A DNA stretch of 64,000 bases, taken from positions 82,611 to 146,610 of the forward strand of contig CANKHA010000005.1 in NCBI GenBank assembly GCA_947481685.1, in the 5' to 3' direction. Within the stretch, counting starts at the first letter, position 1. Each line of letters starts with the position of its first letter. The notes under the pieces are model-generated. The model saw only the letters and a program-made list of their open reading frames with translations. It was not told where the DNA came from and ran no database searches. Shown one piece after another: positions 18,355-26,741 of the stretch. The stretch comes from Bradyrhizobiaceae bacterium. GTDB lineage: Bacteria > Pseudomonadota > Alphaproteobacteria > Rhizobiales > Xanthobacteraceae. The translations under genes were made by a program, and so were the position numbers.

Positions 18355-19611
18355 ATGTCAGCTTGCGGACTGGATTTTGGGACCTCCAATACGGCGCTGG
18401 GCAGGTCCGTGGATCATGTGCCAGAATTGTTGCCGCTCGAGGCCGGCCAGACCGCAATTCCCAGTGCAATTTTCTTCGAGCATGACGGTGCTGTCTTCAT
18501 CGGTCGCGCGGCGATCGATGCCTACGTCGATGGCGGGCCGGGCCGGTTCATGCGGAGTCTAAAATCGGTTCTCGGCACCGCGCTGATCGACGAGAAAACC
18601 AAGATCGGGCGCGAGCGCGCCAGCTTCCGGGATGTGATCGCATCCTATCTTCGGGTGGTGAAGCATCGCGCCGAGCAGGCCGCCGGTTATTCCTTCAACA
18701 GCGTCGTTCACGGCCGCCCCGTGCATTTCGTCGATAACAAGCCGGAGGCGGACCGGAAAGCCGAGGAGACGCTGCGCGAGATTGCGAAGGACATAGGCTT
18801 CGCCAACGTTACGTTCCAGTTCGAGCCGATCGCGGCATCGCTTGATTACGAACGCCAGATCACCCGCGAGGAAATCGCGCTGATCGCCGATATCGGTGGC
18901 GGCACGTCCGACTTCTCCATCGTGCGGCTTAGTCCGGAGCGGCACAAGAAGGCCGACAGGAAAAGCGACATCCTCGCCAATGACGGCGTGCGGATCGGGG
19001 GCACGGATTTCGACCGGCGACTCAGTCTTGGCACGCTGATGCCGCTGTTCGGCTTCGGCAGCGAGATGAAGAAGGAGGGCCTGCACGCGCCGTCGGGTTA
19101 TTTCAATGACCTCGCCACATGGTCCAGCATCAACCGGATGTACGAGCACAATGTGAAATTTCAGATTGGCCAGGTACGGCGGGAGGCGAAGGCGCCGGAG
19201 CTGTTCGACCGGCTGCTGCATGTGCTGGAAGAGCAGCGCGGCCACACGCTGGCGATGGATGTGGAGGACGCCAAGATCGCATTGTCCGATGTGGAGCAGT
19301 TCGATTTTTCGCTGGACTGGGTCGAGCCGGGTCTGGGCGCCACGATTAGCCGCGACGATCTTGTCACCCATACCAAGCGGCTCGCGTTACGCATCGGCGC
19401 GCGGATCGAGATTTGCCTCAAGCAGGCCAAGCTCTCTGCCGACAAGATCGACGTAGTATTTCTGACCGGCGGCTCCACGCGGCTGGCGCATGTGCGGCGC
19501 GCTATCGTCGAAGGCGTTCCTGCCGCGCACGTGATTGAGGGCGACACGTTTGGCGCGGTGGCCAAAGGCCTCACGATCGAGGCCGAGCGGAGATTTGGCC
19601 CTGCCGGCTAA
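18355..19611 (+). CDS. YegD-like Hsp70-family protein
   Basis: 418 residues from ATG 18355. The actin/Hsp70 ATPase fold is marked by CGLDFGTSNTALG (phosphate 1), ALIADIGGGTSDFSIVRL (phosphate 2), and VVFLTGGSTRLAHVRRAI (adenosine). The Hsp70 C-terminal substrate-binding domain is absent, and the size matches E. coli YegD. The role is unproven; members are thought to be chaperone-like ATPases. ATG 18355 is chosen over TTG 18343 because gggagcg lies at the right distance. Its stop TAA overlaps the stop of the convergent glycosyltransferase by 4 bp. Confidence 0.87.
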   Translation: MSACGLDFGTSNTALGRSVDHVPELLPLEAGQTAIPSAIFFEHDGAVFIGRAAIDAYVDGGPGRFMRSLKSVLGTALIDEKTKIGRERASFRDVIASYLRVVKHRAEQAAGYSFNSVVHGRPVHFVDNKPEADRKAEETLREIAKDIGFANVTFQFEPIAASLDYERQITREEIALIADIGGGTSDFSIVRLSPERHKKADRKSDILANDGVRIGGTDFDRRLSLGTLMPLFGFGSEMKKEGLHAPSGYFNDLATWSSINRMYEHNVKFQIGQVRREAKAPELFDRLLHVLEEQRGHTLAMDVEDAKIALSDVEQFDFSLDWVEPGLGATISRDDLVTHTKRLALRIGARIEICLKQAKLSADKIDVVFLTGGSTRLAHVRRAIVEGVPAAHVIEGDTFGAVAKGLTIEAERRFGPAG

Positions 19612-20408
19612 GCGGCTGATAGCGCCACGTTTTGCCTTCGGCATATCTCTGCAATGAAAGAAGCCGGATCGACGTCTGCATTCTTCTGGCGCTGAATCAT
19701 CGCGTTCCACAAATGGATCGCTTGTGTTTGGGGTGTGAAGCTGTCTTCAACGCGGCCGTCGGGCGCGAACAGTCGTTCCGCCCCGGACCAGTGGATGGGA
19801 TAAAAAACGTCGCGCGGCGCCACCTGCGCGGTCAGGCCATTTTTCCCGATGAAGTGAGTTAGCGCCTTGGGGCCGGCGGTACCCCATGGCATGTCTTCAA
19901 GTGTCAACGCGCGGCCCTGCGCGGCCAGTTGCCGCTGGCGTTCCTGTTCTTCCAATGGCCACCACGGCGGAATGACAGGATCCGCATTCACGAATTCCAG
20001 GAGATCGGCCAGCAACGGAGACGTAGGCGGGATTTGCAAAATGGCGGAGCACACCTGCTGATCGTCTTCAAAACCGAAAACGTGCGTGTCGTCTCCGAAC
20101 GTCAAAGGCTTCAGAAAATAAACATCGGCGTCGATCCAGCAGCCAAGGCCAAGCCGCATGAGTGCGTATCGGAAAATGTCCGACCCCAGGGCAACGCTTC
20201 CGGTCGCCTTGTTGCGGATCAGCCGCTCTTCGGGCAGGACGTCCCGCGCATCGCGCAGATCGATTCCGGCGGGGACGTTGGCGATGCCATGATAGGTGTA
20301 CAGCGAAACGGGATGTCCGACGGCGACAGCGGAAGCGAGGCAAGCCTGTTCCAGATATCCGAGGCTGCCGCCGACCCACAGCGCATTCAGTCTCAGCAAT
20401 GCCGTCAA
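19608..20408 (-). CDS. Small glycosyltransferase (capsule/GT32-like, DXD motif)
   Basis: 266 residues from a TTG start. Begins TALLRLNALWVGGSLGYLEQACLASAV and contains DIFRYALMRLGLGCWIDADVYFLKP, where DAD is the metal-binding DXD of GT-A transferases and FRYALM the preceding helix. This pattern occurs in alpha-1,4/1,6-type sugar transferases of the GT32/capsular group. Donor and acceptor are unknown. Its TTG overlaps the stop of the upstream small membrane protein in the sequence TTGA, implying translational coupling. It converges on the YegD-like gene with a 4-bp stop overlap. Confidence 0.8.
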   Translation of the reverse strand: MTALLRLNALWVGGSLGYLEQACLASAVAVGHPVSLYTYHGIANVPAGIDLRDARDVLPEERLIRNKATGSVALGSDIFRYALMRLGLGCWIDADVYFLKPLTFGDDTHVFGFEDDQQVCSAILQIPPTSPLLADLLEFVNADPVIPPWWPLEEQERQRQLAAQGRALTLEDMPWGTAGPKALTHFIGKNGLTAQVAPRDVFYPIHWSGAERLFAPDGRVEDSFTPQTQAIHLWNAMIQRQKNADVDPASFIAEICRRQNVALSAA

Positions 20409-20617
20409 CGGACCATCTCGACCTTGACCGGGTACTGGCCATTCTGGATCTCGACGTCGCCCTGAACCGCAACCGACCCGCCGCGGACATAGACGTCCAC
20501 CCGCGACGTCGCCATCGCAGCGACGCTGATGGCAGTCACGACGTTTGCTATCGCCGATATCAGCAGCAACCATGTGAGAAAAGTCATGGCGCGGATGCGC
20601 GCCGCCAGCGTTCTCAT
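20405..20617 (-). CDS. Small single-pass membrane protein
   Basis: 70 residues. ATG 20617 has gggagtttga upstream. One transmembrane helix (FLTWLLLISAIANVVTAISV) precedes a short soluble tail, VDVYVRGGSVAVQGDVEIQN. No family recognised. It is translationally coupled to the glycosyltransferase (stop TGA inside TTGA), so it may be a membrane partner for it. Confidence 0.65.
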   Translation of the reverse strand: MRTLAARIRAMTFLTWLLLISAIANVVTAISVAAMATSRVDVYVRGGSVAVQGDVEIQNGQYPVKVEMVR

Positions 20618-20814
20618 TTCAAACTCCCATTCCTGCACCGAAGCTGCGGGCTCATTCAGCGCCCAGGCATGCTTACGGGTCAGGATATATCATGGTCGAG
20701 GATAGAGGGATGTCTTGCCAGCGTTCTCCGCCGGGCGAATACTGTCCCTGCGTCGTGGGTCTGGAATGAGGTGCGGTCGGAAAATCAAATGCAATAAACC
20801 CTGGGGAGGGGACA

Positions 20815-22488
20815 ATGAATTCCACAAAAATGTGGCTGCTGGCTGGGACAAGTTTCGCTGCCGTGCTTTTGCAGGGCGACCTGCGCGCGCAGGCGCAAAC
20901 TGTGGCGGCGGCGCTGAGCGGGAAAGTGACGTCGGCGGAAGAGCCGGTCATGGAAGGGGTGGTCGTCAGCGCCAAGATGGATGGATCGACGAAAACCATC
21001 TCCGTGGTGACGAACGACAAGGGCGAATACAGCTTTCCGGCGGCGAAGCTCGAGCCGGGTAAATACAAAATCTCCATCCGCGCCGCCGGTTACGATCTCG
21101 ACGGTTCCAACAGCGCCGATGTAACAGCGGCGGGCGGCAAGGCCGACCTGAAACTCGTCAAGGCGAAGAATGAGGCGCTGCAACTCTCGACCGCCGAATG
21201 GCTGATGAGCGCGCCGGGCCTGTTGGACAAGCAAAAGGCGACGCTCGGCGGCTGCCTTGGCTGCCATACCTTGCAGCGTCCGTTCATGTCCAAATACACC
21301 GCGGAGGAGTGGCCGGCGGTGTTCCAGCGCATGGGCTTCTACTATCAGGGCAGCGTCCCGACCAAGCCGCAGATGCTGGTGCAGGGCGGAGCACGGGGCG
21401 AACGCGTGCGCGTGCGGGATGATGCCCAGAAGACAATGTCCGAATGGCTCGCCAAGTCCAATCTCAGCGCCGGTGACAAGCACAGCTTCGAGTTCAAGCG
21501 GATTCCGCGTCCGAAAGGCCGCGCCACCCATGTCGTCTATACGGAATACGATCTGCCCCGGAAGGACGCCGAGCCACATGACGCCATGCGTGGCCCCGAC
21601 GGCAACATCTGGTACTCGGATTTCGGCGAGCTGATGGTCGGCTCGCTTGATCCCAAGACGGGGAAGGTCACGGACTATCCGCTGCCGGTGATGAAGCCGG
21701 AAGAGCCGAAAGGCACGCTCGCGCTCAGCCTCGACAAGCAGGGCAATTTCTGGATCGCGGCAATGTATCAGGCCGGTGTCTACAAATTCGACCTGAAGAC
21801 CAAACAGGCCACGCCTTATCCCTTCCCGAAGGAGTGGCAGACCAACAGCACGCAGGCGTCGATGGCCACGGCGACGAATTCCCACGTCGACGGCAAGGTG
21901 TGGGTCGTCAACAACGACACCCACAATCTCTACAAGCTCGACGTTGCGACCGGGCAATACACCGACATGGGCGTGGCCACCGATGCCAGCGGCTCGCATA
22001 TCAGCGGCTATGGCATGCCGACGGACTCCAAAAACAATGCCTATCTGCTCGAACAGGGCAACACGCGCATCGGCCTCGTCGATGCCAAGACCAATGTCAC
22101 CAGAATATGGTCCACGCCGACCGTAGGCTCGAAGCCGCGCCGCGGTCGTGTGGATGACTAGGATCGCGTGTGGTTCGGTGAATTCGCCGGCGGCGCGATC
22201 GGCATGTTCGATCCGAAGACCGAGAAGATCAGGGAATGGCAGCTGCCGACACCGTGGAGCGGGCCTTACGATGCCGAGCTTTCCAAGAGCGGTGACGCCT
22301 GGGCGGGCTCGATGTACAACGATCACGTTTCGCGCGTGATCACGACGAAGGACGAGTTCGTCGAGTATCTGTTGCCGCGCCCCACGAATATCCGACGTGT
22401 GTTCGTGGACAACACGACGAGCCCGGCGTCGCTCTGGATTGGCAACAACCACGGCGCGGCGATTATTCACGTGGAGCCGACGGACTGA
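20815..22488 (+). pseudogene. Exported carboxypeptidase-regulatory/c-heme/Vgb-like protein interrupted by an in-frame TAG
   Basis: The frame runs from 20815 to a TAG at 22159-22161 (448 residues) and continues in the same frame to 22488 (557 codons in all). A signal peptide leads into a beta-sandwich (residues ~30-115: ALSGKVTSAEEPVMEGVVVSA), a c-type heme motif Cys147-Leu-Gly-Cys-His151, and then propeller-like repeats of the virginiamycin-B-lyase (Vgb) type, for example GNIWYSDFGELMVGSLDPKTG and GNFWIAAMYQAGVYKFD. The part after the stop restarts with DRVWFGEFAGGAIGMFDPKT, the next repeat. VDD-stop-DRVWFGE fits a CAG to TAG change. Whether the protein is truncated, read through or a sequencing error is unknown. 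Confidence 0.85.
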
Positions 22489-22494
22489 CGACAG

Positions 22495-22701
22495 CTACGG
22501 AAGCTCGACCTTGCTGTAGATCGTGACGTTCAGCCCGACCTTCTCGCTCGATAGCGTGACGGCGGCGGTGAAGGTTTCATGGTTCTGCAGCTTGCCGCTG
22601 GCAACGGCCTGGCGGACGGCTTTCTTGATTTCGCGCTGGGCGGTGAGGCTGATGTTCTTCATGAACTGGGCAGCGATCGAATTGAGTGCGTCCTCGTTCA
22701 T
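22495..22701 (-). CDS. DUF6494-like small protein
   Basis: 68 residues, MNEDALNSIAAQFMKNISL then TAQREIKKAVRQAVASGKL and two beta strands. The MNED..LN start, the TxQREIxKAV helix and the short beta end match the small DUF6494 family as I remember it; function unknown. It converges on the Vgb-like gene with 6 bp between the stops. The 278 bp upstream to the bactofilin gene hold no recognisable gene. Confidence 0.7.
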   Translation of the reverse strand: MNEDALNSIAAQFMKNISLTAQREIKKAVRQAVASGKLQNHETFTAAVTLSSEKVGLNVTIYSKVELP

Positions 22702-22979
22702 TGCGATCCCGGAGTATTTTCGCTTGCCTGCGCGCGCCTGGCAGCCTGAATGTGGGCTTTGCCCGCTCCAAATCTAGCGGGAAACGCACCGCTCCGGCAA
22801 TGGCGCGGTGCTTGCCCGATCGTCAGATGGTTTACGCCGGGCGCCCGTCGGGGCGGCGTTATGGATAATTCCCGATTTTCCAGCCGGCGACGCCAATTCA
22901 TTTACAGTGGGATCGTCGGTGAAAGCGGAGGCTGGTGGCTGGCCCCGCGGCGCGGGAAATTGGCGATCAGGAGGGTTAA

Positions 22980-23483
22980 TTGAGCTACTTCAAGCAGGGG
23001 AAAAACGAGCTCGGCGGCACCAGCGCGGGAGGCGAGCCAAGGCTCGTCGGCAATCCGGTGCCCGAAGATACGTCGCCGGAAAATATCTCGACGCTTGGCC
23101 GTAACCTCACGATTACGGGCAACATCGTCTCCGAAGGCTCCGTGCAGATTTTCGGACGCGTCATTGGCGATATCCATGCGAAAAGCCTCAGCATCTGCGA
23201 AGGCGCGCAGGTCGAAGGCAATGTGATGGCGCAGGAAACCGTCATTCGCGGCCAGTTCAAGGGCGTAATCCACAGCGACAGCGTCAAGATCCAGGGCCGG
23301 GCCTCCGTCGAGGGCGAGATCTTCAACAAGTCGTTGAGCGTTGAAGAGAACGCCCAGTTCGAAGGCATGGCGCGGCGGCTCGAGAAGCCGGTGGTTGCGC
23401 CGTCCAATATTCAGGCAAAGGCTGAGAAGCCGGCCTGGGCCCAGACCGCCGATGTCGTGCCGTTTAACGACGGCGTTCGCTAG
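22980..23483 (+). CDS. Bactofilin (polymer-forming cytoskeletal protein)
   Basis: 167 residues. The core GRNLTITGNIVSEGSVQIFG and the repeating GxIxxxSVxIxxGAxVEGxI pattern (for example IHAKSLSICEGAQVEGNVMA and VKIQGRASVEGEIFN) form the right-handed beta helix of bactofilins, which polymerise without nucleotide at the membrane and organise cell-wall enzymes or stalks. A disordered Pro/Ala tail follows. The start is TTG 22980 with caggagggt 3-9 bp upstream; no better start precedes the fold. It is a single gene ended by a strong terminator. Confidence 0.9.
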   Translation: MSYFKQGKNELGGTSAGGEPRLVGNPVPEDTSPENISTLGRNLTITGNIVSEGSVQIFGRVIGDIHAKSLSICEGAQVEGNVMAQETVIRGQFKGVIHSDSVKIQGRASVEGEIFNKSLSVEENAQFEGMARRLEKPVVAPSNIQAKAEKPAWAQTADVVPFNDGVR

Positions 23484-23518
23484 TTCTGATTGATCCGGCA
23501 AGCGGGATCGCAATTCCG

Positions 23519-23554
23519 AGCTTCAGGTTCTCACGCAGAACCTGAAGCTTTTTT
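23519..23554 (+). terminator. Strong rho-independent terminator of the bactofilin gene
   Basis: A perfect 13-bp stem (23519-23531 with 23537-23549), 5-nt loop, followed by a run of six T. The 213 bp between it and the start at 23768 contain a second small hairpin (around 23689) and no gene. Confidence 0.92.
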
Positions 23555-23767
23555 GTGCGCACCGGCGTTTCTGCTTATAGCACTGACTACCGGCATGCTG
23601 GCCGACCCACTCTCGGGCGAATATGGTGTCAGTTATTGCTGACCAGGCCCAAGGATATTTCATCTCCCGTCATTGGCCCAAAGGGCAATGCCCTTGAGGA
23701 TAAAATATTCGCTACAGATTCTGATGTTCCTTTTAAACCCCGCAGCCTCACTGACGGGAAGGTGCCC

Positions 23768-24868
23768 ATGCGCAACCCCATTCTTTTCCTCGTAGCAGCC
23801 GCGCTCCTTGTTGGCGGTCCCTGCGCAGCGCAACCGGCGGGCGTTGCGGACGCCGGCTTTTCCGTTCAGCGGGAGTTGGTCATCGGCACCAAGCAGGCGC
23901 CGCCTTTTGCGATGAAATCGAGCGACGGCAATTGGTCCGGGATCAGCATCGACCTTTGGCGCCATATCGCTGAGCAGAACAAGTGGCAGTTCCGTTTTGC
24001 CGAAGAAGAGACGGTTCAGGACCTGATCGACGGCGTTGCCGGGGGGAAGTTTGACGTCGCCGTGGCGGCGCTGACGGTTACCGCACCGCGCGAGAACATG
24101 CTCGATTTCACCTCATCGTTCTTTGGGACGGGCCTTGGCATCGCCGTATCGTCCGGTCGTGATCCGAGCTGGGCACCGGTTGTACGTACCCTTACGTCCT
24201 TCGGATTCATACAAGCGGTGCTCGCGTTGGTTGGTCTCGCCCTCGCCGTCGGATTGATCGTCTGGCTCTTCGAGCGTCGTCACAATGAGGATTTCGGTGG
24301 CGGCGTCGTGAAGGGGCTCAGCAGCAGCGTGTGGTGGACTACGGTCGCGATGACGCAGCGCGGGATCGGGAATTTCGGTCCAAGAACTTTTCCCGGTCGC
24401 GCCGTTGCCATTTTGTGGATGGTTGGTTCCATCATTGCGATCGCCGTATTCACCGCCGGTATTACCTCGGCGCTTACGGTGAGGCACCTGCAAGGGACGG
24501 TGCAGGGTGTTACGGATCTGTCGGCGGTGCGCGTCGGTGTCGTGGCCGGATCGTCGACCGAAGACACGCTGAAGCGGATGCGGGTGAGTTATGATGGGTT
24601 TGCAAATGCCAGGGACGGGCTGCGGGCCGTGCGACAAGGCGAAGTTGACGCATTTGTCTATGACAAGCCTCTGCTCGCATGGGTCGTGAATCAGGAATTC
24701 CGATCGACTGTCCAGTTGCTCGATGTGACGTTCGATCCGCAGAACTATGCTTTTGCGCTGCCGAACAACAGCCCGCTTCGAAAGCCACTCAGCGTTGCCA
24801 TTCTGAACGCCGTGCAGAGTGACTGGTGGGACCGCACCCTGTTTCAATATCTGGGATCGATGCGTTAG
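23768..24868 (+). CDS. Ionotropic-glutamate-receptor-like channel (SBP_bac_3 + pore)
   Basis: 366 residues. Signal peptide, then a bipartite periplasmic binding domain (ELVIGTKQAPPFAMKSSDGN and FDVAVAALTVTAPRENMLDF) split by a pore: TM1 FIQAVLALVGLALAVGLIVW, a P-loop, TM2 AVAILWMVGSIIAIAVF, and the second ligand half VRVGVVAGSSTEDTL. This is the two-helix iGluR/GluR0 architecture: ligand binding opens a cation channel. The pore is unusual: GluR0-type TVGYGD is replaced by Q197-R198-G199-I200-G201-N202. The following PRTFPGR and TAGITSALTV resemble eukaryotic iGluR PRSLSGR and the SYTANLAAFLTV gate. The ligand is unknown. The ATG has gggaaggt upstream. Confidence 0.87.
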   Translation: MRNPILFLVAAALLVGGPCAAQPAGVADAGFSVQRELVIGTKQAPPFAMKSSDGNWSGISIDLWRHIAEQNKWQFRFAEEETVQDLIDGVAGGKFDVAVAALTVTAPRENMLDFTSSFFGTGLGIAVSSGRDPSWAPVVRTLTSFGFIQAVLALVGLALAVGLIVWLFERRHNEDFGGGVVKGLSSSVWWTTVAMTQRGIGNFGPRTFPGRAVAILWMVGSIIAIAVFTAGITSALTVRHLQGTVQGVTDLSAVRVGVVAGSSTEDTLKRMRVSYDGFANARDGLRAVRQGEVDAFVYDKPLLAWVVNQEFRSTVQLLDVTFDPQNYAFALPNNSPLRKPLSVAILNAVQSDWWDRTLFQYLGSMR

Positions 24869-25034
24869 CGATCGATTTGTTCTCGCCAGGTGACCGGAGA
24901 AAGCCGGTTACGTGAGGCGCTGGAATTATGTTACAACGAAACCAGCTGTTGATGCAGAGGGCGCCGCAAACTATGTGTCAGCGACAGAGTGCGCGCGCCT
25001 GCTTAATTCTTTTTAAGCAACAAGAGGGCAGGCG

Positions 25035-25529
25035 ATGACTTTTAGATTGGCGACCGCATGTTTATTTTTGGCGGCATTTGCCGGGGAGGCTTGTGCCGAA
25101 ACTATCAATTGGCACAGCGTCCCAAAGGACGCGGACAAGCTTGAATTTTTTGGCCTGGTAAAAGGCGATGTCGAGGGCGATACCGTCCTGCGCGTGATTT
25201 GCGCAAGCCCCGGCAAAATTCAGGTCACCGTCGGCGCATACAAGGACCTCGGCAAGGGGAAGCCGGCGCCCCTGTCAGTGACCTTGGCGAGTGGCGACTT
25301 ATCCGTCACGCTGAAGGGCAAGTCGGTCCAAAGCAACAATTTCGAGATGACCGGTTTTTATGAAATGCGCACGGAGCCGTTTCCCGTCAACGACGGTCCC
25401 ATTCGCCTTCTTCCTTTGTTTCAGACGAAAAAGCCCATCACTGTGATCGGAGCGATGAAGGCGACATGGACAACCAGAGGCGTTGAGAAACTTGCGCAGG
25501 ATTTTGAAAAAGGCTGTTTGAAGCGATAG
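25035..25529 (+). CDS. Exported protein of unknown function
   Basis: 164 residues. Signal peptide LATACLFLAAFAGEACA, then a beta-rich body: ETINWHSVPKDADKLEFFGLV, VLRVICASPGKIQVTVGAYKDL, NNFEMTGFYEMRTEPF and a C-terminal helix ending FEKGCLKR. Two cysteines (in VICASP and KGCLK) could form a disulfide. No family was recognised. It stands alone; a short gcttaa/ttaagc hairpin precedes its ribosome site (caagagggc). Confidence 0.65.
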   Translation: MTFRLATACLFLAAFAGEACAETINWHSVPKDADKLEFFGLVKGDVEGDTVLRVICASPGKIQVTVGAYKDLGKGKPAPLSVTLASGDLSVTLKGKSVQSNNFEMTGFYEMRTEPFPVNDGPIRLLPLFQTKKPITVIGAMKATWTTRGVEKLAQDFEKGCLKR

Positions 25530-25607
25530 AGAAGGGAAAAGGCCTGACATTTGCGTGGCCTCTGTTTAGCTTGGTTGCCAGTTCACAGCTTAATTGGGGC
25601 GCGGGCG

Positions 25608-25961
25608 ATGAGAGGATTTGGACGCTGGGTAGTGTCGCTCGCATTCTTGTCTGCTGGCCTTTCCATGCCAACCCCATCCCGCGCCCTGGATTATCCTAAT
25701 ATTTTAGGGAACTGGTGCAGCGAAACGTCGAAATATACCTTCACGCGGGAGATGTTCTCCATCTTCGTGTTCGCCACGAGGGGTGAAGGCAGCTTCAAGA
25801 TCATAGACTACAGGTTCACTTCGGAAGAAGTTGACGTTGGCTGGTTCAACCCGGAGGCCGGCGAACGCCATGCCGCTTTCGGCGAGTTCACCAAAGACGG
25901 TGCGACGATGTTTCAATTGGCGCGCGGTTCAGCGCCGCACAAGCGCTATGAACGCTGCTGA
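25608..25961 (+). CDS. Small exported protein of unknown function
   Basis: 117 residues from ATG 25608. Signal peptide WVVSLAFLSAGLSMPTPSRA followed by LDYPNILGNWCSETSKYTF and GEGSFKIIDYRFTSEEVDVGW. The pattern of a short beta barrel with a WC near the start recalls lipocalin-like or DUF-type stress proteins, but no firm match. It ends RYERC and its stop is followed at once by another short frame (25974). Confidence 0.55.
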   Translation: MRGFGRWVVSLAFLSAGLSMPTPSRALDYPNILGNWCSETSKYTFTREMFSIFVFATRGEGSFKIIDYRFTSEEVDVGWFNPEAGERHAAFGEFTKDGATMFQLARGSAPHKRYERC

Positions 25962-25973
25962 ATCGGTTTTGCC

Positions 25974-26138
25974 GTGGTTCAATGTCGAAAATGTAAAGCA
26001 CCCCTCACAAAAGTCGGCCCAACCGTAAAGGTGCCGACTTGTCCTTACTGTGGGGCGTACTACCCGCAAGGCTTCGGGCCTTTCTGGATAGTTTTGGCGG
26101 TGATGGCGGGATTACTTGCGCTGTGGGCGATAAGATGA
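25974..26138 (+). CDS. Possible 54-residue zinc-ribbon membrane protein
   Basis: A short frame with GTG start at 25974 encodes VQCRKCKAPLTKVGPTVKV, then PTCPYCGAYYPQGFGP, then one hydrophobic helix FWIVLAVMAGLLALWAIR and a stop. Two CxxC pairs and a single C-terminal membrane helix are a coherent design, unlike random translation, and the frame lies 12 bp after the stop of the gene before it. The ribosome site is poor, so it may be coupled or be the remnant of a longer gene. Confidence 0.4.
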   Translation: MVQCRKCKAPLTKVGPTVKVPTCPYCGAYYPQGFGPFWIVLAVMAGLLALWAIR

Positions 26139-26170
26139 AGCCCACGGGAACGACTGCGCTCGAAGCGGGG

Positions 26171-26362
26171 TTAGCGTTCCTCCAACATCTTCCGCCCCGC
26201 CTGCGTCATTTCGTAAAGCACTTCGGAGATATTCACCGCAGTTGCGTTCACAAGCCCGGATTCGACCAGCTTTGACATGTCCGAGCCCGGCCGGGTACCG
26301 CCGTAAATGACCTCGCCCTTCTTGGTCAGCCTACGCAGAACATTCATTTCAGTTGGGGTCAT
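26171..26362 (-). CDS. Small winged-helix-like protein
   Basis: 63 residues: PTEMNVLRRLTKKGEVIYG, TRPGSDMSKLVESGLVNAT, VNISEVLYEMTQAGRKMLEER. The alternation of a helix, a short loop, a helix ending LVESGLV, a strand and YEMTQAGRKML is that of the winged helix of small PadR/MarR-like repressor fragments. Function unknown. It is transcribed away from the short exported proteins at 25.0-26.1 kb. Confidence 0.6.
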   Translation of the reverse strand: MTPTEMNVLRRLTKKGEVIYGGTRPGSDMSKLVESGLVNATAVNISEVLYEMTQAGRKMLEER

Positions 26363-26507
26363 GTGAAAATCTTCTATGGCCAGCGGAATTGGCTTCGTGG
26401 CAGTCCGGCTGCATCTGCAGGACGGTTAAAAGGGGAGCGCATTCTTCCCATGGTCTTCCCAATGGAAGAAGCTGGGAAGAGGAAACATCAGAAGCCATTG
26501 GATTTGT

Positions 26508-26583
26508 TGGTGGGCGCGATGGGACTCGAACCCATGACCACCGGATTAAAAGTCAGGTGCTCTACCAACTGAGCTACGCGCCC
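26508..26583 (-). tRNA. tRNA-Lys (anticodon UUU), CCA encoded
   Basis: On the minus strand the acceptor arms (26577-26583 with 26512-26518) pair perfectly, the D arm reads GCTCAGTTGGTAGAGC, and the anticodon loop CTTTTAA has TTT. The T arm GGGTTCGAGTCCC is standard. Discriminator A (26511) is followed by a genomic CCA (26508-26510). An imperfect hairpin after the 3' end may terminate it. Confidence 0.97.
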
Positions 26584-26741
26584 GCCCGGAGGCTGTTTAG
26601 GGGCGGTCCGGGATGGGGTCAATAGCGGGGCGGAAATGCCTCTGAATTATCGATTTCGACTCGAATTTGCCCTGAATTAGGCCACCGGCCAAGGCCGGAT
26701 TTTGCTACACTTGGCGCTTCGCACCAGCGCAAGAGTTTGCA

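Noticed and set aside
20785..22470. Long minus-strand frame opposite the c-heme/Vgb-like gene
   Set aside because: Low-complexity His/Arg-rich translation without domain or ribosome site; the forward frame has clear motifs. Its existence does not explain the TAG.
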